From: Clostridium yunnanense
GTDB taxonomy: Bacteria; Bacillota; Clostridia; Clostridiales; Clostridiaceae
Assembly (NCBI RefSeq): GCF_016595795.1
Contig: NZ_JAENHN010000046.1
Coordinates: forward strand, 30,425 to 94,424
Direction of reading: 5' to 3'
DNA: 64,000 bases
Shown here: positions 17,101 through 27,435 of the stretch, one piece after another
How the letters are laid out: the number at the start of each line of letters is the position of its first letter
Numbering within the stretch: the stretch's first letter is position 1
The notes under the pieces: model-generated
The model's input: only the letters and a program-made list of their open reading frames with translations
Told to the model about the DNA's origin: nothing
Databases searched by the model: none
Made by a program: the position numbers and the translations under genes

Positions 17101-17822
17101 TGTTAATATTTGAAAAAGAAAAAATATCACTTCGCACAGCAGCTTTAATAGCTGGAATTACCATATGTATTATAGCCATTACAGCAGGATTTTCAGTAGG
17201 AGTTGTTCAGAGCAAGCTAATTGTAGAAGGTGATTCTGCTTCTACAATGTATAATATAAAAAATTCACTTTCCCTATTTCAACTAGGGATCTTTAACTGG
17301 CTCGTAACTCTTATTGGAGATATCGTTATTTCTTGGGCATTATATATCTTTTTAAAACAATTTGACAATAGTCTTTCGCTACTTGGTGCATGGTTTCGAC
17401 TTGCCTATTCTGCTATTCTTGGTATAGCTATACTAAACTTGATATTTGTGGCAATCTTATTAAATACCAAATATAAATTTTCTTTCCCTGAACCAGAACA
17501 ATTACAGTTTTTAGTACTACTGTTTATCATAGGCTTTAATAAAATATGGTCTTTGGGACTTATTATTTTCGGAGCTCATCTTTTCATAATTGGCTATTTG
17601 GTGATAAAGTCAGGCTTCCTCCCAAAAACATTAGGAATACTTTTAGTAATCGCTTCTTTTAGCTATATATTTATTCACATAATGCATCTATTTTTACCTC
17701 AATTGGAAAGCACTACAAAAATATTGGAAAGCATATTAAGCCTTCCAATGGCAGCTAGCGAACTAGGCCTAGGCATATGGCTGCTATTTAAAGGTGGCAA
17801 GTCAAAGAAGGTAAAAGCTTAA
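17100..17822 (+). CDS. DUF4386 family membrane protein
   Basis: 240 residues with six to seven hydrophobic helices, in the DUF4386 pattern: an N-terminal TAALIAGITICIIAITAGF helix, FNWLVTLIGDIVISWALYIF near 73, AWFRLAYSAILGIAILNLI near 105, and a late FLPKTLGILLVIASFSYI near 183. Function unknown. ATG 17100 has AAAAAAGGAGATGATT upstream; a longer frame from GTG 17031 lies inside the leader and has no ribosome binding site. The last four bases overlap the end of the convergent Crp/Fnr gene, a neighbour often seen with this family. Confidence 0.78.
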   Translation: MLIFEKEKISLRTAALIAGITICIIAITAGFSVGVVQSKLIVEGDSASTMYNIKNSLSLFQLGIFNWLVTLIGDIVISWALYIFLKQFDNSLSLLGAWFRLAYSAILGIAILNLIFVAILLNTKYKFSFPEPEQLQFLVLLFIIGFNKIWSLGLIIFGAHLFIIGYLVIKSGFLPKTLGILLVIASFSYIFIHIMHLFLPQLESTTKILESILSLPMAASELGLGIWLLFKGGKSKKVKA

Positions 17823-18415
17823 GGCTTTATAAATAGGCTATCTTTGGATACTCTTTTCTTAATTCTACTTAAGGATTCTGGAGTAATCCCAAGATAGCTT
17901 GCCAATTGGTGCTGTGGCACACGATTTATTAGTCCAGGTCTTTTCTTAAGTAGCATTCGAAAACGCTCTTCTGGAACTGCAGCCATGAAGCTTGCTCTTT
18001 CCTCTTGTTCCTCTCCAAAATTTTGTTCAATCATAGTCCTCGTTATCTTTTCCAGCATTGGGAACTTAGAGTACATATCTTCTTCAGACTTCAAGTCTCC
18101 TTCAATAACTATTGAATCTTCTACGCAGGATAAAAAATATTCACTTGGTGTCCTTTGTTTATAACTTTTAAATATAACCGCAGCTTGATTTTCTGTAAAA
18201 AAGTTGATGGTCACTTCTCTGCCATCGTCTCCGATTTTATACTGCCTTATGCATCCAGCTAGTACAAAATAACACTTGTCCGCCACTTCCCCCTGCCTTA
18301 AAAGTTGTGTCTTTTTACTGTATCTATTAACTACAATATTTTTCGCTATTTCTATGATTTCCTCCCTACTGAGAGAGGTACTTTTTTCCATGAACTCTAT
18401 CAAATCTTTATTCAT
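17819..18415 (-). CDS. Crp/Fnr family transcriptional regulator
   Basis: 198 residues. A cyclic-nucleotide-binding fold fills about 25-125 (LLRQGEVADKCYFVLAGCIRQY with the conserved glycines), then the dimer helix and a winged helix-turn-helix at about 150-190 (VPQHQLASYLGITPESLSRIKKR). No Cys cluster for an iron-sulfur centre is present, and the ligand-binding Arg of true CRP is not evident, so ligand and targets are unknown. Convergent with the DUF4386 gene with a four-base overlap and no terminator between. AAAGGACGACATAGAT precedes the ATG. Confidence 0.85.
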   Translation of the reverse strand: MNKDLIEFMEKSTSLSREEIIEIAKNIVVNRYSKKTQLLRQGEVADKCYFVLAGCIRQYKIGDDGREVTINFFTENQAAVIFKSYKQRTPSEYFLSCVEDSIVIEGDLKSEEDMYSKFPMLEKITRTMIEQNFGEEQEERASFMAAVPEERFRMLLKKRPGLINRVPQHQLASYLGITPESLSRIKKRVSKDSLFIKP

Positions 18416-18785
18416 ATCTATGTCGTCCTTTATAAATAATTTTCTTATTAAGGTTCTTATTTACTACGTTTTATATTCTTCTATTTTAGCAAAATAAGGC
18501 ATTGTACACCATAGTTCTTCATTATGCTATGCCGTAAAAATTCTATTTTGATCAATCCCATATAAAAAATTTTATCTCTTAATATTACTGTTACAAAACT
18601 ATACACAATAATCATCCAATTATTGTAAACAATCACATTTACTTTTATAATATTAATAAAGTGTTTGTTGTAGAATGTATCTGCAATTTTAACTAGAGCT
18701 TTAGATATCTGGACCCAGTATAGGGTTTTGCACATTCATAGAAATGAAAATCTTAGGAACAATTGAAGTAAGGGGGATAAATAAG
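18416..18785. other. Intergenic region between divergent regulators
   Basis: 370 bases containing the promoters of the Crp/Fnr gene (minus strand) and the LevR-type gene (plus strand). No hairpin or operator was recognised. An in-frame ATG at 18744 extends the LevR-type frame but lacks a ribosome binding site. Confidence 0.5.
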
Positions 18786-21419
18786 TTGAAAACTCTAAAG
18801 GAAACTGTATACGAATTCATACAGCAAGAAATTTATAGTACTAATGAATATAAAAATGGCTTGGAAACTAAAACTGTTGCTGAAGCTTTAGGCTTACACC
18901 GCTCCAATGTAAGTGCTTTATTAAACGAGCTTGTAAAGGAAGGTAAGCTTTCAAAGACAACCACAAGACCGGTTTATTATAAGCTCCCTGACCAAATTAA
19001 TCAAAGTTCAGAAAAGTCCTGTTTCACTCAATTAATTGGTTATAACGGAAGCTTACGAAATGCAATTCAATTGGCCCAAGCTGCTATTCTCTACCCAAGG
19101 TCTAGCTTAAATGTTTTGCTTTCTTCTAAGACAGGCTGTGGAACAACTTATTTTGCTTCCTTAATGTTTGAATTTGCTAAAGAAATGAGAATCTTATCAA
19201 AGACTGCTCCTTATATAAAAATAGACTGTCGTCATTACTCTAAAAATGTATCTATATTAAATGATGACCTCTTTGGAAATCAAGGTGATTTAAATAATAG
19301 TTGCTTCGCTAGAGCTCAAGGCGGAATGCTCTTTCTTGACAATGTTGATTTGCTTGATGCAAAGCAGCAAAGCTTTCTCTTTAAATTCTTGGATTCAGGC
19401 AAGATCTTTTCTGAGGATAAAACAAAAAACTTAGATTGCAATGATTTGTTTCTAGTACTTGCCTGCTCTCCACAAAGCGGCTTACAAATCAATCGTATAA
19501 TCCCTGTTACCATTGAACTTCCTGAACTAAAAGATCGTTCTATGGAGGAACGTTTTGAGCTTATCAATCATTTTTTCCAAGTCGAAGCTTCAAACTCAGA
19601 ACGGTCTATTGAAGTTACTGCGGAGTCAATAAAAGCCTTACTATTATCAGAATTTAATTATAATGTTAAGGGCTTAGAACTGGATATTAAAGCGGCCTGT
19701 GCAAATGCTTATGTTCGAGTTGTTAATGAGTCAGAACAACCTATTTATGTATGTGTTAATGATTTTAAGGGACAAATTAAAAAGAGTCTACTGAATCTAA
19801 AAGGCTATGCTAACGAAATTGATGCACTTATTGGTAAAAGAGATTCAATTATTTATGATAAAAATATTATAGATCCAAACTACTATGATCCTCATTCAAC
19901 AGTTGATATGTATTCTGAAATCAAAAAACAGTATGATGAGTTATCTAATCTTGGAATAACAGACAGTGGTATTGAAAATGTTATGAATACCCATATCCAC
20001 AATTTGTTTAAGAAGTACCGTTATTATAATGGTTTTGATGATTCAAACAATCTAGAGCAGCTTTCTAAAATTGTAGATCCAAGGATCATTGAAATGGTCA
20101 ATATATTTCTGGATAATTGTAAAAAAGGGCTAGGAATAAACTATAAATCAAATGTATTTTATGGACTTTGCCTCCATGTAAATTCATTGTTAACCATAAA
20201 TCTCTCTGAGCAGAGAATAGACAATAATCAAATCATCAAAATTGTTCAGGATTATCCTAAGGAATATGCTGCAAGTGTACAGTTTGCAACGATCTTAAAG
20301 GAAAAACTAAATTTAAATCTGCCAATTCACGAGGTAGTTTTAATTGCCATGTTCCTAATCGAATCCGATGAAAATAGCGAGGAAGACCACCCTGTAATGC
20401 TTTATATCATGCATGGCAGCCAAACAGCCTCCTCTTTAAAGGATGTTACAAATAGCTTAACTCATTGCCATAATTCATATAGCTATGATTTAGCTTTAGA
20501 TATCGGAACAAGACAAGCTATGGAGGAAATTAAGGCGCTTATTGAGAAAATCGATCGCGGTAAAGGTGTTATTGTCATATATGATATGGGTTCTATTAAG
20601 ACAATGCTTGATACTATCTCTGAAGAAATTGATGTAAAAATTAGATATATCAATATGCCTATTACATTGATTGGTATTGACGTTGCAAGAAAATGCTCTA
20701 TGGAAAGTGACATCGATTATGTATATCATATGGCTAACCTTGAAATCAATAGTATGAAGAAAAATGTAGAAAAGCATAACAATATCATAGTTACTCTTTG
20801 TCATACAGGCGAAGGGGGCGCAGCTCAGTTAAAACTATACATCGATCAATATTCAAAGCTAGGAATGAAGACCATAGCCCTTGCAATATCTTCACGAAAT
20901 GAGCTTTTAAGAGAAGTTTTAGCACTTCAAAAAACTTATAACATCCATAGTTTTGTTGGTGCATACGATCCGAAGCTATTCGGAATTCCCTTCATCTCTA
21001 TACAAAAAGTTTTTGAAAGCTCTAAAGAGGATTTAGACCGTATACTAATGTTTGAGCCTGTTAATTCTCGTTCGGTGGATTATAACGATGTATATAAATA
21101 CTTAGGTGAGCAGTTCAAGTACACATCTATCTCAAAACTTAAAACTGTGCTTCCAAATATAATAGATGAATTCAGCATGCTGTATCAATTTACTGAAGAT
21201 CAAAGAGTTGGATTGTTTATGCACCTCGCCTGCCTAGTAGAAAGGCTGCTAGATGGTAAGTCAGTAGTTAGTAACAATGATAGAAACAAGCTAATTTCAG
21301 TATTTAAAGAAGATTATCAAGCTATAGTTAAAATCCTAAAACCTTTGGAAAGAACCTTTAAGATAATAATAGATGATAATGAAATCACAACCATAATCAT
21401 GATTATAAAAAAGGTGTAA
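18786..21419 (+). CDS. LevR-type PTS-regulated transcriptional activator with degenerate AAA+ domain
   Basis: 877 residues from TTG 18786, which has AAGGGGGATAA upstream. Domains in order: N-terminal helix-turn-helix (about 1-60), AAA+ domain of the NtrC/LevR type (about 75-325), first PRD (415-520, His near 463), EIIA-Man-like domain (540-660, HGS near 543), EIIB-like segment with LCHTGEGGAAQ (near 671) and second PRD (780-877, His near 813). The AAA+ domain is unusual: Walker A reads SSKTGCGTTY, Walker B LFLDNVD has Asn for Glu, and the GAFTGA sigma-54 contact loop is missing, replaced by FGNQGDLNNS. It probably controls the PTS operon at 22496 through phosphorylation by PTS proteins, but likely not with sigma-54. 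Confidence 0.85.
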   Translation: MKTLKETVYEFIQQEIYSTNEYKNGLETKTVAEALGLHRSNVSALLNELVKEGKLSKTTTRPVYYKLPDQINQSSEKSCFTQLIGYNGSLRNAIQLAQAAILYPRSSLNVLLSSKTGCGTTYFASLMFEFAKEMRILSKTAPYIKIDCRHYSKNVSILNDDLFGNQGDLNNSCFARAQGGMLFLDNVDLLDAKQQSFLFKFLDSGKIFSEDKTKNLDCNDLFLVLACSPQSGLQINRIIPVTIELPELKDRSMEERFELINHFFQVEASNSERSIEVTAESIKALLLSEFNYNVKGLELDIKAACANAYVRVVNESEQPIYVCVNDFKGQIKKSLLNLKGYANEIDALIGKRDSIIYDKNIIDPNYYDPHSTVDMYSEIKKQYDELSNLGITDSGIENVMNTHIHNLFKKYRYYNGFDDSNNLEQLSKIVDPRIIEMVNIFLDNCKKGLGINYKSNVFYGLCLHVNSLLTINLSEQRIDNNQIIKIVQDYPKEYAASVQFATILKEKLNLNLPIHEVVLIAMFLIESDENSEEDHPVMLYIMHGSQTASSLKDVTNSLTHCHNSYSYDLALDIGTRQAMEEIKALIEKIDRGKGVIVIYDMGSIKTMLDTISEEIDVKIRYINMPITLIGIDVARKCSMESDIDYVYHMANLEINSMKKNVEKHNNIIVTLCHTGEGGAAQLKLYIDQYSKLGMKTIALAISSRNELLREVLALQKTYNIHSFVGAYDPKLFGIPFISIQKVFESSKEDLDRILMFEPVNSRSVDYNDVYKYLGEQFKYTSISKLKTVLPNIIDEFSMLYQFTEDQRVGLFMHLACLVERLLDGKSVVSNNDRNKLISVFKEDYQAIVKILKPLERTFKIIIDDNEITTIIMIIKKV

Positions 21420-21436
21420 GCTCCTAAAAAGTAACT

Positions 21437-21483
21437 AAAAATGCCTCTTGTTCTATAAAACATAGACAGGAGGCATTTTTTCT
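21437..21483 (+). terminator. Terminator after the LevR-type gene
   Basis: Stem AAAAATGCCTC/GAGGCATTTTTT with an inner TGT-CTAT/ATAG-ACA extension, 18 bases after the stop codon. Confidence 0.87.
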
Positions 21484-21584
21484 CTTTAGCTTTACATATA
21501 GACAACCCCATAATTAAATTTATATTTTCGGTTATTTTCAACACTGTATTTAAACAATGACATATTTTTAGAGTTGCCCCCATA

Positions 21585-22082
21585 TTAGACTTCTTTAGAA
21601 AATAGTTTTTTCATATGTTTATGCTCTACAGGATGTGGACGAACTGGTTCTACAATCCCCTCTTTACTACTTAGAATTTTCTTTTGAATATCATAGAGAG
21701 TATCTGTCATTCTTCCATAATAAACAGCCTCGCTAAACATTCTCATCAATTTGTTATGCTTCTCTTTTTCAAAGCTTTCGATATGTTGATTAAATGTTAT
21801 CTTTAAGCCTTCTTCTACCACTTCAGTTTCATAAGTTATGGTAATTGTGTCCACTAAGGTTTTGATTTTTGACTTGTAAAACTCTCCTCTTTTATACTCC
21901 AATATAGATATATCAATACGAGTATGGGCGTTGTTATCATATTTTGAATACTTCAGTCCTTTCTTGATATCTTCCACGCTTAATTCCTTACCGAGGCATT
22001 GATTAATATCAGACAAGAGATCGTTTTCAAGAAAATCATAAAAGTCTTTTTCAGTTATTTTTAATATTCTTGTTAGTTTCAT
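21585..22082 (-). CDS. DUF3284 family protein
   Basis: 165 residues from MKLTRILKITEKDFYDF. Length and pattern fit DUF3284, a family found in and around beta-glucoside PTS operons; function unknown. Here it is divergent from the EIIA gene. An extended -10-like TGCTATAAT lies only some ten bases before ATG 22082, which would make the mRNA nearly leaderless; no AGGAGG is seen. The frame also stays open to an ATG at 22103. The last 20 residues are basic and His-rich (PHPVEHKHMKKLF). Confidence 0.7.
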   Translation of the reverse strand: MKLTRILKITEKDFYDFLENDLLSDINQCLGKELSVEDIKKGLKYSKYDNNAHTRIDISILEYKRGEFYKSKIKTLVDTITITYETEVVEEGLKITFNQHIESFEKEKHNKLMRMFSEAVYYGRMTDTLYDIQKKILSSKEGIVEPVRPHPVEHKHMKKLFSKEV

Positions 22083-22382
22083 GGACACATTATAGCACAT
22101 CATTTGGAAAATAAATACAGTGTTTTTTATAAGTTTTCATCTCTTTTTATAGGGCAATAAAGTCCGTAAACCTTGATCTAGACTGCATTCCATAGGTAAA
22201 GATACTAAATGTAACACTTTTATAAATTCTTAAAGATGTTAAAAAGTATACTTTGCAAATGATATGGTTATACACTAGATAAAAAATGAATTTAAGATTA
22301 ATACACTAGCCTTCCAATTCTAAAAAAATCCTTATTTTAATAAAAAACAAGTGTATTTTTGAAAATATACTAACTAAATACT

Positions 22383-22446
22383 GTATAAAAATCTTAAAAA
22401 CCTTGTCTGTAATCGTTTTGACAAAAGATTTTTTATACACTAAAAT
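22383..22446 (+). promoter_or_regulatory. Sigma-A promoter overlapped by a long dyad, before the PTS operon
   Basis: TTGACA (22418-22423), a 17-base spacer and TAAAAT (22441-22446) form a good sigma-A promoter 50 bases upstream of the EIIA start. An inverted repeat spans it: GTATAAAAATCTT and CTTGTC (22383-22407) against GACAAAAGATTTTTTATAC (22420-22438). No -24/-12 sigma-54 pair (TGGCAC-N5-TTGC) was found in 22104-22495. The dyad is the natural candidate for the site of the LevR-type regulator. Confidence 0.65.
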
Positions 22447-22495
22447 GAAATCAATCCAGGAAATAATTTACATTTTAATATAAGGGGGATATCCA

Positions 22496-22804
22496 ATGGA
22501 CGAAGAAAACGATTTAGTATCAATGACGATTATTGCAAACTCAGGTGATGCGCGATCTTTTGCCTTTCAAGCTTTGGAGGAAGCTAAAGCTGGAAACTTC
22601 GAAAAAGCAGAAGAGCTTCTAGCAAAGTCTGATGCAGCAGCAACTCTAGCTCATAAAGCACAAACAGAGTTATTATTCAAAGAAGCAAATGGGGAGAGAC
22701 AAGACATTAATGTGTTACTTGTTCATTCGCAGGATCATCTAATGACAAGCATGCTGGCAAATGAACTTATTAAAGAAATTGTTTTACTATACAAAAACAG
22801 ATAA
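22496..22804 (+). CDS. PTS lactose/cellobiose-type EIIA component
   Basis: 102 residues, the usual length. The phosphorylated His is His77 in LLVHSQDHLMT, with His81 following as in LacF/CelC. The protein forms a three-helix bundle trimer and passes phosphate from HPr to EIIB. AAGGGGGATATCC precedes the ATG. First gene of an operon EIIA-EIIB-EIIC-6-phospho-beta-glucosidase; a sigma-A promoter lies just upstream. Confidence 0.92.
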   Translation: MDEENDLVSMTIIANSGDARSFAFQALEEAKAGNFEKAEELLAKSDAAATLAHKAQTELLFKEANGERQDINVLLVHSQDHLMTSMLANELIKEIVLLYKNR

Positions 22805-22872
22805 AAATGTATCATTTCAATTTAAAAGTCTAAAATAAAGCGTTACATTTATAAATTAGGAGGATGGAATAT

Positions 22873-23172
22873 ATGAAGATTTTATTAGTATGTGCTGGTG
22901 GAATGTCAACAAGCATTTTGATGAAAAAGATGGAGAGCTATTGGAAGGAAGCCGCAGAAGAACTTGACATTAAAGCCGTGGGCCTCGCTGAGTACCAAGA
23001 TGTATATCAAAATTATGATATAGTCCTTATGGGACCACAGGTATCCTATCGTTTGAAGGAAGTAAAGGAAAACACTGGACTACCATGTGCTCCAATTCAA
23101 TCCTTTGATTATGCAATTGCAAATTGCCCTAACATTATGAAGTTGGCAAAAAAGTTATATGCTGAAAAATAA
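22873..23172 (+). CDS. PTS lactose/cellobiose-type EIIB component
   Basis: 99 residues. The phosphorylated Cys is Cys7 in LLVCAGGMSTSILM, the typical P-loop of cellobiose EIIB. MGPQVSYRL near 56 and the C-terminal region are as in the family. ATG 22873 is chosen because AGGAGG is about nine bases upstream; an ATG at 22864 abuts that site. It receives phosphate from EIIA and donates it to the sugar carried by EIIC. Confidence 0.92.
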   Translation: MKILLVCAGGMSTSILMKKMESYWKEAAEELDIKAVGLAEYQDVYQNYDIVLMGPQVSYRLKEVKENTGLPCAPIQSFDYAIANCPNIMKLAKKLYAEK

Positions 23173-23191
23173 TTAAATAAGGAGAGGTAAA

Positions 23192-24484
23192 ATGGAACAG
23201 TTATTTGAAAGTAAATTCATGATCAAGGTTCAAGATTTTGGTCAAAAGCTAGGCAGTAACAAATTCTTAGCTGCTTTGCAGGCTTCTATGATGTCCTTAA
23301 TGGGTATCATAATGGTTGGTGCTATATCACAAATTATTTGTTCAATAGGTAGCGAAACCATGTTAAATCTATTTTCTTCAAAAAGCACGCTTTATGCAAT
23401 CATCTATTTACCTTATCAATTTACAATGAACTCCTTATCTTTATGGGTTGTTGCTTTATTTGCTTTTCACTATGCAAAAAACTTAAAGATGAAATCTCCT
23501 ATTATGAATGCAGTTGACGCATTGGTTTGCTTCTTATTAGTAGCCGGTGCTTTAACTACAAGTGAAACTGGAGTAACATCTATTAGCATGACTTACCTTG
23601 GAGCTCAAGGCATGTTTATCGGATTCCTTGTTGTGTTTATGTCTGTGCGTATTGAAAAGTACTGTGCTGATAAAAATATTCGTATAAAAATGCCAGACGT
23701 AGTTCCTCCATTCTTACAAGATGGTTTTTCATCAATTTTGCCACTATTATTTAGTGCAATTATTTTCTTAGCTATTTCCAGTGCTGTATCAATAGGTACA
23801 GGTGGAGCTTATAATGTTTGTTCAGGATTTATGGCGCTCCTCGGTGTTCCATTAAATGCATTAACCTCAGTTCCAGGTATGTTCATCCTTTGTATTTTTG
23901 GTGCGTTATTATGGTGCTTTGGTATTCATGGTACCATGATTTTAGTTCCAATTATTATGCCTCTAGGTATACAAGCAGCAGTTGCAAATGGTGCAGCACA
24001 TGCAGCTGGTAAGCCTTTAGTGTTCTATCCAGTAGCATTATTTGGAGCAATGGCTATCTGCGGTGGTACAGGTAATACCTTACCTCTTGCACTTATGGGA
24101 CTTCGCTCTAAATCTAAACAAATCAGTGCAGTTGCTAAGATCTCTGCAGTTCCAGGATGGTTTGGAATCAATGAGCCTATGACCTTTGGTATGCCAATTA
24201 TGTATAACCCTATTCTTTGTATACCTTATGTATTAAATATTCCGTTTGTTATGTTATGTACTTATCTAGGATATAAATTTGGTTTCTTACAACCTGCTTG
24301 GATTTCTATTTCAGCCTTACTTCCAATGGGTTTTGGTCAATATTTATCTACCTTAAGATGGCAAAATGCAATATGGGATTATCTAATGTTAATTCCTTCT
24401 ACAATAGTTTGGTACCCATTCTTTAAGATTTACGAAAGGCAATTAGTTGCTAAAGAAGCTGCTGCTGATCTAGTGGAAGCATAG
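23192..24484 (+). CDS. PTS cellobiose/beta-glucoside EIIC permease
   Basis: 430 residues with about ten membrane helices, the size of the lactose/cellobiose EIIC family. The substrate region shows the conserved block GWFGINEPMTFGMPI near 326 (the NEP motif), and a GIHGTMI segment near 243. It imports the beta-glucoside with phosphorylation by EIIB. AAGGAGAGGT precedes the ATG, 19 bases after the EIIB stop. Two hairpins follow before the glucosidase gene. Confidence 0.93.
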   Translation: MEQLFESKFMIKVQDFGQKLGSNKFLAALQASMMSLMGIIMVGAISQIICSIGSETMLNLFSSKSTLYAIIYLPYQFTMNSLSLWVVALFAFHYAKNLKMKSPIMNAVDALVCFLLVAGALTTSETGVTSISMTYLGAQGMFIGFLVVFMSVRIEKYCADKNIRIKMPDVVPPFLQDGFSSILPLLFSAIIFLAISSAVSIGTGGAYNVCSGFMALLGVPLNALTSVPGMFILCIFGALLWCFGIHGTMILVPIIMPLGIQAAVANGAAHAAGKPLVFYPVALFGAMAICGGTGNTLPLALMGLRSKSKQISAVAKISAVPGWFGINEPMTFGMPIMYNPILCIPYVLNIPFVMLCTYLGYKFGFLQPAWISISALLPMGFGQYLSTLRWQNAIWDYLMLIPSTIVWYPFFKIYERQLVAKEAAADLVEA

Positions 24485-24530
24485 TTTATACCTAATAAAT
24501 TGCTATATAAATTATATGTTCAAGCTTAGT

Positions 24531-24576
24531 GGCTATGCAGTGTATGCATAGCCTACCCACTTTAATATATAAGTGG
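24531..24576 (+). other. Two intercistronic hairpins without T tract
   Basis: GGCTATGCA/TGCATAGCC (24531-24553) and CCACTT/AAGTGG (24557-24576) lie in the 160 bases between EIIC and the glucosidase gene. With no T run behind them they look like mRNA processing or stability elements, not terminators. Confidence 0.55.
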
Positions 24577-24644
24577 TGTTTTAAAGATACCTAATAATAG
24601 AACAAGCAACAAATAATTAAGATTTCAAAACGGAGGTTAAGTAA

Positions 24645-26126
<1,482 letters not shown>

Positions 26127-26237
26127 CTTTTTTCCTACTCATACAAAATGCCAATAAAACTATAAACCTATTGAAATAAAGTAGAATTCTTAAAACAAAA
26201 ATCATATTATATTTAAAACAATCATTTAGAGGATAAT

Positions 26238-26816
26238 ATGCGGTACATTTTAAACATTAAAGAATGCAAATTTCTAGGAAAAGGGGATGAAGGAGCAGTA
26301 TATTTAACTCCTGAGGGCTTTGCTTTAAAAATATTTTATGAAAAAAAGAAAGCTGAAAGTGAAGTTGCTATTTTAGAAAAAACTAATGGCAGTAGATTTT
26401 TCCCTAAAGTTATGTTTATTACTGACAATAAAGTTCTAAGGGATTATGTTGAAGGAACAAATTTATATGAATACATTAGTAAGAACGGATTATCTTACAA
26501 CCTTTCTGTTGAAATAATAGAACTTATAGAGGAATTTAAGCGACTAAATTTTAAAAGGATTGATATTAGAAATGCACATATCTTTGTAAATAAGGATGAA
26601 AAAATACAAGTTATTGATCCAAGAAAGGTGTTTGAAAAAAACATCCCCTATCCTAAAGAAATGATTAAAATATTAGTTAAACTTAATTTATTTGATGAAT
26701 TTCTCAAACATCTTTTAGCTTACAATGAAAATCTTCTTAATTATTGGATTAAAGCCTATGAATACTTTGAAGCTATGCGTAAGAAAAAAATTGTTATAGA
26801 TATGATTGCTTGTTAG
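26238..26816 (+). CDS. Small protein-kinase-like (RIO/Bud32-like) protein
   Basis: 192 residues with the core of a protein kinase fold: glycine loop LGKGDEGAVYL near 12-22, the Lys in FALKIF near 31, a catalytic-loop-like RIDIRNAHIFV near 113 (Asp in place of HRD) and IDPRKVF near 130 as the metal-binding loop. It is shorter than a eukaryotic-type kinase and lacks the substrate lobe, as in Bud32/RIO-type and lipopolysaccharide-kinase-type proteins. Substrate unknown. AGAGGATAAT precedes the ATG. It follows the glucosidase gene by 111 bases with no clear terminator, but a functional link is not evident. Confidence 0.7.
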   Translation: MRYILNIKECKFLGKGDEGAVYLTPEGFALKIFYEKKKAESEVAILEKTNGSRFFPKVMFITDNKVLRDYVEGTNLYEYISKNGLSYNLSVEIIELIEEFKRLNFKRIDIRNAHIFVNKDEKIQVIDPRKVFEKNIPYPKEMIKILVKLNLFDEFLKHLLAYNENLLNYWIKAYEYFEAMRKKKIVIDMIAC

Positions 26817-26840
26817 AATGGCATAAAGATGAAACACTTC

Positions 26841-26888
26841 AATCCGTAGACTCAAAATAAAAATTTTGATGTTCTACGGATTTTTTTC
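26841..26888. terminator. Terminator between kinase-like gene and convergent small gene
   Basis: Stem AATCCGTAGA/TCTACGGATT followed by TTTTTT. It overlaps the stop codon end of the small minus-strand gene at 26874. Confidence 0.8.
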
Positions 26889-27119
26889 ACACTTATAATG
26901 TTTTTTATATTTATTTCTTATAATTATAAATTGTGCTGCACATGCTAAAAAGATTGTAATTCCACTCAAAAGCGATAGAACTGCACTCTTGATATCTTTT
27001 CCATTAGTTATACAAAATCTCATATTTAACAACGATATAATTATTGCAATCAATGAAACAATAACTGAAAATCCAGATATAATTTTTGATACTTTACCTT
27101 TCTTTGCAATATCCTTCAT
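26874..27119 (-). CDS. Small two-helix membrane protein, unrecognised
   Basis: 81 residues with two hydrophobic helices (about 12-32 and 44-66) separated by a short charged loop NGKDIK, and basic ends; topology is probably hairpin-like with both ends inside. No family recognised. GGGGGAAATACT precedes the ATG. Its 3' end overlaps the terminator at 26841-26888, which it may use. Divergent from the sigY-like operon. Confidence 0.6.
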   Translation of the reverse strand: MKDIAKKGKVSKIISGFSVIVSLIAIIISLLNMRFCITNGKDIKSAVLSLLSGITIFLACAAQFIIIRNKYKKHYKCEKNP

Positions 27120-27330
27120 AGTATTTCCCCCCTCTATATAAGTACTTTAAAAAATACAGATCACCATAATTCATTTTCCTTTTCACTATAATTGTAGCAC
27201 ACTTTCAACTAATGATTGGAGTGCAATCCACATCTTTTAATAACTTTTCTATGAATAAACATGATCTAGGAGTAAAATTATAAATACTAATGCTTACCAA
27301 TAAATCTTTTTATTAAATCATGCATTATTA

Positions 27331-27393
27331 AAATGGTTAATTAGGCGCTGCTCTTTGCGCAAGCTCTTTAAAGCGTCGGATAATTAACCATTT
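27331..27393. other. 63-bp perfect inverted repeat with GC-rich loop
   Basis: Arms AAATGGTTAATTA (27331-27343) and TAATTAACCATTT (27381-27393) match perfectly. The 37-base centre is clearly richer in GC than the surroundings and contains GGCGCTGCTCTTTGCGC with its own pairing. No T run follows. It stands between the small membrane gene (start 27119) and the sigY promoter at 27436, and no gene points into it for termination. The remaining sequence of 27120-27494 shows nothing further. Confidence 0.65.
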
Positions 27394-27435
27394 CAACATA
27401 TTAGTTTAGCACACTAAAATTTTTTTATATTTTAT

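Noticed and set aside
27331-27393. Integron attC site for the 13-bp inverted repeat
   Set aside because: The arms lack the RYYYAAC and GTTRRRY core sequences, and no integrase or cassette genes are present.
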